A stretch of DNA of 64,000 bases from NCBI GenBank assembly GCA_011365025.1, contig RDOF01000003.1, positions 62,001 to 126,000 on the forward strand, given 5' to 3'. The translations under genes were made by a program, and so were the position numbers. Below, one piece after another: positions 60,127 to 64,000 of this stretch; position 1 is the first letter of the stretch, and every line of letters begins with the position of its first letter. This DNA comes from Candidatus Thorarchaeota archaeon. Lineage in GTDB: Archaea > Asgardarchaeota > Thorarchaeia > Thorarchaeales > Thorarchaeaceae. The notes beneath the pieces were generated by a model, which saw only the letters and a program-made list of their open reading frames with translations, was not told where the DNA came from and searched no databases.

Positions 60127-61317
60127 TCACCCGGGCCATTTGGACGTTGATATTGGCACCAGGCGTTTGTTTATGAACGCCTGTAGGTCAGAACCTTGTT
60201 GAGTAGCAATATTACCATATTTAGGATGAACTTTGGAGAAAACTGACTGAACAACTCCAATCTTCTCCCCCTTCTCCTCCATTTCCCATCGTCCGATTGT
60301 TTCCCCATTTATCCAAATTGAGGGTCGAATCTCTCCAGATACGTTTGTAGCGCCGGTCACCGAGAACTTCTTTGGTGGAGGTGGGGCATCTGGAGGCCAG
60401 TAATGTTCTCGAAGCTTGGGGAAGAGCCAAGCTCTCATCTCGTCACTCACATACCATGCTCTTTCGGTGAAAGCCTTTGGGAGATGGTCTTCGTAGGGTA
60501 GGAACCATACCACTGGCTCCGGGGGGTACTCCAGTGATTTCGCCTTCTCGTAGTCCTCTGGGGCCATATATGCATGGGTTCCATTAATTTCGACCTTGGA
60601 AGCTTTTTCTGTCAGTGTTTCCACTACTCTCCTCGTGTCGGTCTTGGTTAGGGGAATCCACCAAGCTATATCATCAACTGTGACAGGTCCAAAAGCATTG
60701 ATGTACTTCTCCACAAGCGCCGTAACAGCCTGCTCCTGTGTCATCTCTGGAATTGAGATCCCCTTCGCCCACTTTTCCAGAAGTGCATAGGCTGTCAGTG
60801 AACTCCTTGCATGACTTGCCGTGGCCCTCACCACCTTTCCTTGAGCCATGGCTAGTAAGAGAATCCAGCGGAACTCCTTGTCGATTTCCGAGATATCATT
60901 CTTCATCTCTCGTGTAGTGGCAATCCCTGATTCCAATCTTTCAATGATCAATGCAATCATGGCACCAATTTCGGCATCAGTATACTTCTTCAGAAATGGA
61001 TTCTTCCTCACCGCGTTGAACATGTTTGGTCCGGTGGCATTAATGATTAGGGGGACGTTTTCAACGTGAATCACATGAACAGTGCTGCGAAAGGAGTTCA
61101 ATCGTACAAGTCTATCGCCTTTGTTGAGGGAAGTAAAGACTCCGCCTGCATCAAAGTCTCCGATTCTGGCCCATACTGAAAGGTATGGTGTCCAGTAGTC
61201 CGTAGAATGCAGACCAAGCTGCTCCTTGGCAATCTGGTAGAAATCCGGCTTCTTCCGATCTAATGCATACTGCTTTCTAAGATGATTCTGGCGGACTTGG
61301 TCAATGGAGAGCCTCAG
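60127..61317 (-). CDS. AlkZ-like (HTH_42) winged-helix DNA glycosylase family protein; probable CTG start
   Basis: 396 residues from a CTG at 61317, which has AGGAGG nine bases upstream (AGGAGGAAAACCAG-CTG). The first standard start is a TTG at 61101, which would remove about 72 conserved residues: LRLSIDQVRQNHLRKQYALD, LGLHSTDYWTPYLSVWAR and DRLVRLNSFRSTVHVI are typical of the family N-terminus. Winged-helix domains follow (WWIPLTKTDTRRVVETL region) and a C-terminal beta-barrel (IWINGETIGRWEMEE). AlkZ uses QxQ where this protein has LHSTD, a subgroup of unknown chemistry, so repair of alkylated or crosslinked DNA is only likely. Overlaps the longer frame of the giant gene. Confidence 0.85.
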   Translation of the reverse strand: MRLSIDQVRQNHLRKQYALDRKKPDFYQIAKEQLGLHSTDYWTPYLSVWARIGDFDAGGVFTSLNKGDRLVRLNSFRSTVHVIHVENVPLIINATGPNMFNAVRKNPFLKKYTDAEIGAMIALIIERLESGIATTREMKNDISEIDKEFRWILLLAMAQGKVVRATASHARSSLTAYALLEKWAKGISIPEMTQEQAVTALVEKYINAFGPVTVDDIAWWIPLTKTDTRRVVETLTEKASKVEINGTHAYMAPEDYEKAKSLEYPPEPVVWFLPYEDHLPKAFTERAWYVSDEMRAWLFPKLREHYWPPDAPPPPKKFSVTGATNVSGEIRPSIWINGETIGRWEMEEKGEKIGVVQSVFSKVHPKYGNIATQQGSDLQAFINKRLVPISTSKWPG

Positions 61318-61582
61318 CTGGTTTTCCTCCTGTTCAAATACAATGATGTTGGCATATTTAGTTCATTCCTTCCTCTCAACTGGCGAAAACAAACAGAGTG
61401 TCACTTTATTCTTTTACATGAAGAGAACTTGTGCATCTTGTTTCATAGATACACGCAACACATTCACATTGTACGGACATGCTGGTAAATTCCCGAGCTG
61501 ATTGTATGATTGACGTAGATAGCAATAGTTTCAAGCAGAAACGTACACGAAATCATTCATCCATTAGTAGGAGCGCAGTCAG

Positions 61583-62020
61583 TTGAGCTTTATACTTCGG
61601 CCCATTGGAAAAGTGGAAAAATTGGAAGGCAAAGCCCCCAGAGTTTTGATCAAAGAGGAGTTTCGTCCAGCAATGCTGAATATTGACAAGTATTCTCATC
61701 TTCATATTCTCTGGTGGGCTACCGATCGCGATACGCCCGAAGAACGCCAACATGTTCAAGGAACACCTCCCAGGGAAGGGGCTCCCCTGTCGGGTGTTTT
61801 TGCCACTAGATCTCCAGCCAGGCCAAATCCCTTATGTTTGACAATTTCAAGGATTGAGGGATTGGACGAGGCCGAGGGAATCTTGATTCTGGATCATATG
61901 GATGCTAGGGATGGGACTCCGGTTTTAGATATCAAGCCATACCTTCCCTCTTCAGATCGTGTTGATGATGCTAGAGTGCCTCCATGGTTTCTAAACCTCG
62001 TTCCTAGATATACAACTTAA
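61583..62020 (+). CDS. trmO: TrmO-like tRNA (t6A37) N6-methyltransferase
   Basis: 145 residues from a TTG start with GGAG ten bases upstream. RPIGKVEKLEG begins the beta-barrel; the hallmark is VFATRSPARPNPLCL, the SAM-binding motif of the TrmO/UPF0066 family, with LDIKPYLPSSD near the end. The family methylates N6-threonylcarbamoyladenosine at tRNA position 37. The C-terminal domain of bacterial TrmO is missing, as is usual for archaeal members. Single gene. Confidence 0.92.
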   Translation: MSFILRPIGKVEKLEGKAPRVLIKEEFRPAMLNIDKYSHLHILWWATDRDTPEERQHVQGTPPREGAPLSGVFATRSPARPNPLCLTISRIEGLDEAEGILILDHMDARDGTPVLDIKPYLPSSDRVDDARVPPWFLNLVPRYTT

Positions 62021-62096
62021 GAAGTGCTTCCTACTGAATTTATAGGGACGAACCGGAGAGGAATGCACTGGCAATTCACCTCGGACGGAAGAGCTG

Positions 62097-63005
62097 ATGC
62101 TCATGGATTTGATAGACAAGGGGATTCTTGGAGACCTATTAGCAAACTGCAGGATTACCTATGAGGAGCTAGCACGGAAGTATGAGCTTTCGGCCAATGC
62201 TGTGAAGCGACGTATTCAGAAGCTTGAGGAACGTGGAGTTATAACCAATTATTTGACTAGAGTTTCACTGGCAATGCTCGATGCTGAGTATCTACTCGGA
62301 CTTGTTCTGGCTGATGGTTCTCAGGATGAGATTCAGTTTGTCAACTTGATTGGCTCAAATCCAAGCGTTCTTGCAGCAGCTGCATATTCTGATGGCACCT
62401 ACGTCTTTCTTGCAGAGTATACCAACAACATAGAACTTATGGAATTAGGCGCATTTCTACGTCGATTGGGTGGAGTTCAGGCCGTTGAGCTACACACCTT
62501 GGTCGCAAGAAAAGGCGGCAAAATCGAGTTCACTGATGACATGCGGAGAATACTGAAGCGTCTCGTTGATGACCCAAGAATGACCGTTGCTGACCTGGCT
62601 CGCAATACTGGTTACTCGGCGAGGCGCGTTAGAAGGCTATTGAACGAGATGATTGAGAGTGATGCAGTCTTCTTTTCGGTTGGGTATGAACTTGCAGAAG
62701 AGGGCAACCTTCCTTTTCTGGCCAGTGTATTTTGGGACGAGCGAGTTGTCACGCACGAAGCCGTTGTTGAATGGCTTACCCACCAGTATCCAAGGTCTCT
62801 TTGGGAGTGGTATGTATCCGTTTCGGAGCCTGCAATTTTCTGTTTATTTAGTGCCAGAGACCCTCGGGCGATGACAGGAATCGTTAGAGAAATCCGGGCA
62901 AAGGAGTTCGTTGAACGAGTCAAGGTTACAATTCCTAAATACCATAGGGCCTTCCAAGGGCCAAGATATCGATTTCTACATGAACTAGTAAAGGGAATTG
63001 ATTGA
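62097..63005 (+). CDS. Lrp-type regulator with two HTH domains
   Basis: 302 residues. wHTH 1 (about 5-55) has ITYEELARKYELSANAVKRR and the wing RGVITNYLTRV. A beta-alpha sensor-like part with LAAAAYSDGTYVFLAEY follows. wHTH 2 (about 150-205) has MTVADLARNTGYSARRVRRL, and a C-terminal half with SLWEWYVSVSEPAIFCLF completes it. The same two-unit design is seen in the regulator at 17129-18220. It starts 77 bases after trmO with a CGGAAGAG-like SD. ATG 62103 is an alternative start. The target is unknown. Confidence 0.86.
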   Translation: MLMDLIDKGILGDLLANCRITYEELARKYELSANAVKRRIQKLEERGVITNYLTRVSLAMLDAEYLLGLVLADGSQDEIQFVNLIGSNPSVLAAAAYSDGTYVFLAEYTNNIELMELGAFLRRLGGVQAVELHTLVARKGGKIEFTDDMRRILKRLVDDPRMTVADLARNTGYSARRVRRLLNEMIESDAVFFSVGYELAEEGNLPFLASVFWDERVVTHEAVVEWLTHQYPRSLWEWYVSVSEPAIFCLFSARDPRAMTGIVREIRAKEFVERVKVTIPKYHRAFQGPRYRFLHELVKGID

Positions 63006-63006
63006 C

Positions 63007-64000
63007 CTATTCGTCTGAGTAAATCTCCTCCCATACAGACATTACGCTGGGTATTTCTTCGGAATTCTTTCGACCGCGCCAGTTAATTGCATGAGCAATT
63101 CTTCCAAGTTCTCCTCCCTTCCAGAGATAGATGATGCCCCATGCAGCCAGAATCCAGAAGTAGACAAACCGAAAGCATAGGAAAACTATCAACGCCATGA
63201 AGACTGAGAGTAGGTGGTGCTTTTGGAGTTTGAACGGTGAGGAGTCCTGCAGGTCCAGATTTTTGTAGTCAAAGAGGATGGCGAAAAAGGGACAAAGCGC
63301 CAGCAAGTAGAATTTGTAGGCCCCTCTTGGATAGAAGAACTGAACGCAAAGAACAGCAATGAAGGCCCAAAACAGACCCTTTGTGATAATCTTTCGATAT
63401 TTGCTTCCAATATCATGAGATGCCTCTGGCCTGTACGTGGCATATAGCCCGTATACTACGATGCCGCTGAGAATCAAGAAAACATAATTGATTAGGAGAA
63501 ATGCAATAACGTCAGTAAGCCACACAGGGGCACCAATCCATAGAAAGAACGAACCAAGATGCACAGTCATCGACAAATCCGGGATGAATACTATCAGTCG
63601 CTCATAGACCCCCGTATTCCAGAATATCATCTGGTTTAGAAATTGTTCCGCGCTACCAATGAGAAACGGCAAGGATACAAGCACCACCAAACCTGCATAG
63701 ATTGATGTACTTCTGAAGAAGGTCTTCATCGCGCGGCTCAGAGAAGGCTGCTCCTCTTTCTTAATATAGGCAATTACAAGCAAGGGGAAGAAAACTACCG
63801 CCAGCTGCTTATACAGGGTTGCGATGGCAAGAGCAGCTATTGACAGGTCCGATTTCTCTTCTAATGCAAGATAGAAGGAGCATGCAACGAAGAACACGTA
63901 TGGCGTAGGGTTTAACCACATAAATGACCCATAGAACAGTGTTAACGGATTGAGAAGATACACCAGCATGGCATAGATGGACCTGCGTTCTTCACCGCTC
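63007..64000 (-). CDS. Polytopic membrane protein, GT-C glycosyltransferase-like, C-terminal part (5' end outside window)
   Basis: The frame is open to the window edge, continuing upstream of ATG 63969 as SGEERRSIYA, so the true start is probably outside. About 330 residues are visible, with nine to ten helices separated by short loops. LNPLTLFYGSFMWLNPTPYV, AALAIATLYKQLAVVFFPLL and the helix-rich remainder resemble archaeal dolichol-phosphate-sugar-type (GT-C) membrane glycosyltransferases, whose catalytic Asp usually lies in the first outside loop, here beyond the edge. It converges with the Lrp regulator with one base between the stops. Confidence 0.72.
   Translation of the reverse strand, partial: SGEERRSIYAMLVYLLNPLTLFYGSFMWLNPTPYVFFVACSFYLALEEKSDLSIAALAIATLYKQLAVVFFPLLVIAYIKKEEQPSLSRAMKTFFRSTSIYAGLVVLVSLPFLIGSAEQFLNQMIFWNTGVYERLIVFIPDLSMTVHLGSFFLWIGAPVWLTDVIAFLLINYVFLILSGIVVYGLYATYRPEASHDIGSKYRKIITKGLFWAFIAVLCVQFFYPRGAYKFYLLALCPFFAILFDYKNLDLQDSSPFKLQKHHLLSVFMALIVFLCFRFVYFWILAAWGIIYLWKGGELGRIAHAINWRGRKNSEEIPSVMSVWEEIYSDE

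Noticed and set aside
1..64000. tRNA, rRNA, insertion sequence or integrase genes
   Set aside because: Intergenic stretches were read for T-loop-like GTTCRA sequences, transposase motifs and terminal repeats; none was convincing. A tRNA search program could still find an intron-containing tRNA that I missed.

Overview
The window looks like a chromosomal segment of an archaeon, most probably an Asgard archaeon of the Thorarchaeia type. The archaeal signs are a eukaryote-like uS19 ribosomal protein, a single histone fold protein, Lrp-type regulators with two helix-turn-helix units, TATA-like promoters with Shine-Dalgarno (SD) sequences such as GGAGG and GAGGTGAT, and many surface proteins with Thr-rich stalks and C-terminal membrane anchors. 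The Asgard assignment rests mainly on a 1.76-1.78 kaa surface protein (54794-60070/60139) whose cytoplasmic tail looks like a longin/roadblock-type domain, and on mid-range base composition. It is an inference. I found no rRNA, tRNA, CRISPR array, transposase or integrase.

Layout. 1-508 is the start of an M42 aminopeptidase leaving the window. 629-6641 holds a Cys-rich membrane protein, a secreted beta-propeller and a compact six-gene operon: an FtsX/MacB-like ABC transporter with a NosL-like CPMCGM protein, a DUF4418-like protein and small Cys-containing secreted or membrane proteins. This is a plausible metal- or thiol-handling system. 7145-20802 is a run of single genes: membrane resolvase-like protein, dual-specificity phosphatase, Cys-rich glutaredoxin-like protein, M24 peptidase, flavodoxin, TPR protein, secreted endonuclease/exonuclease/phosphatase-fold enzyme, phosphodiesterase with an Lrp-type regulator, and an MFS transporter. 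20965-30483 has acetoacetyl-CoA synthetase, a double GNAT, a NosD-like surface protein, an isolated uS19 gene, a frameshifted TPR gene, phosphoglucosamine mutase and a membrane acyltransferase. 30594-33611 is a block of membrane proteins including a split DUF318/ArsP-like permease.

33764-38594 contains electron-transfer flavoprotein subunits (alpha carries a two-cluster ferredoxin), a histone-like protein, and an autoregulated-looking wHTH regulator translationally coupled to an unknown protein. 38656-42371 is a heterodimeric ABC exporter with an odd insertion. 42454-52800 has flavodoxin, endonuclease III, a cation/proton antiporter, DinB-like and sugar-isomerase-like enzymes, a membrane-tethered regulator with nearby palindromic operators, and two more secreted or anchored proteins. 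52830-64000 holds nitroreductase, membrane methyltransferase, MscL, the giant surface protein, an AlkZ-like protein that appears to start at CTG, TrmO, a double-HTH Lrp regulator and a truncated membrane glycosyltransferase-like gene.

Themes. The most novel-looking units are the giant receptor-like protein, the ABC-NosL-DUF4418 operon, the regulator/partner pairs with perfect palindromes at their promoters, and two genes whose protein similarity extends upstream of every ATG/GTG/TTG to a CTG codon preceded by an SD. All family names come from motif recognition by eye; no database search was run.
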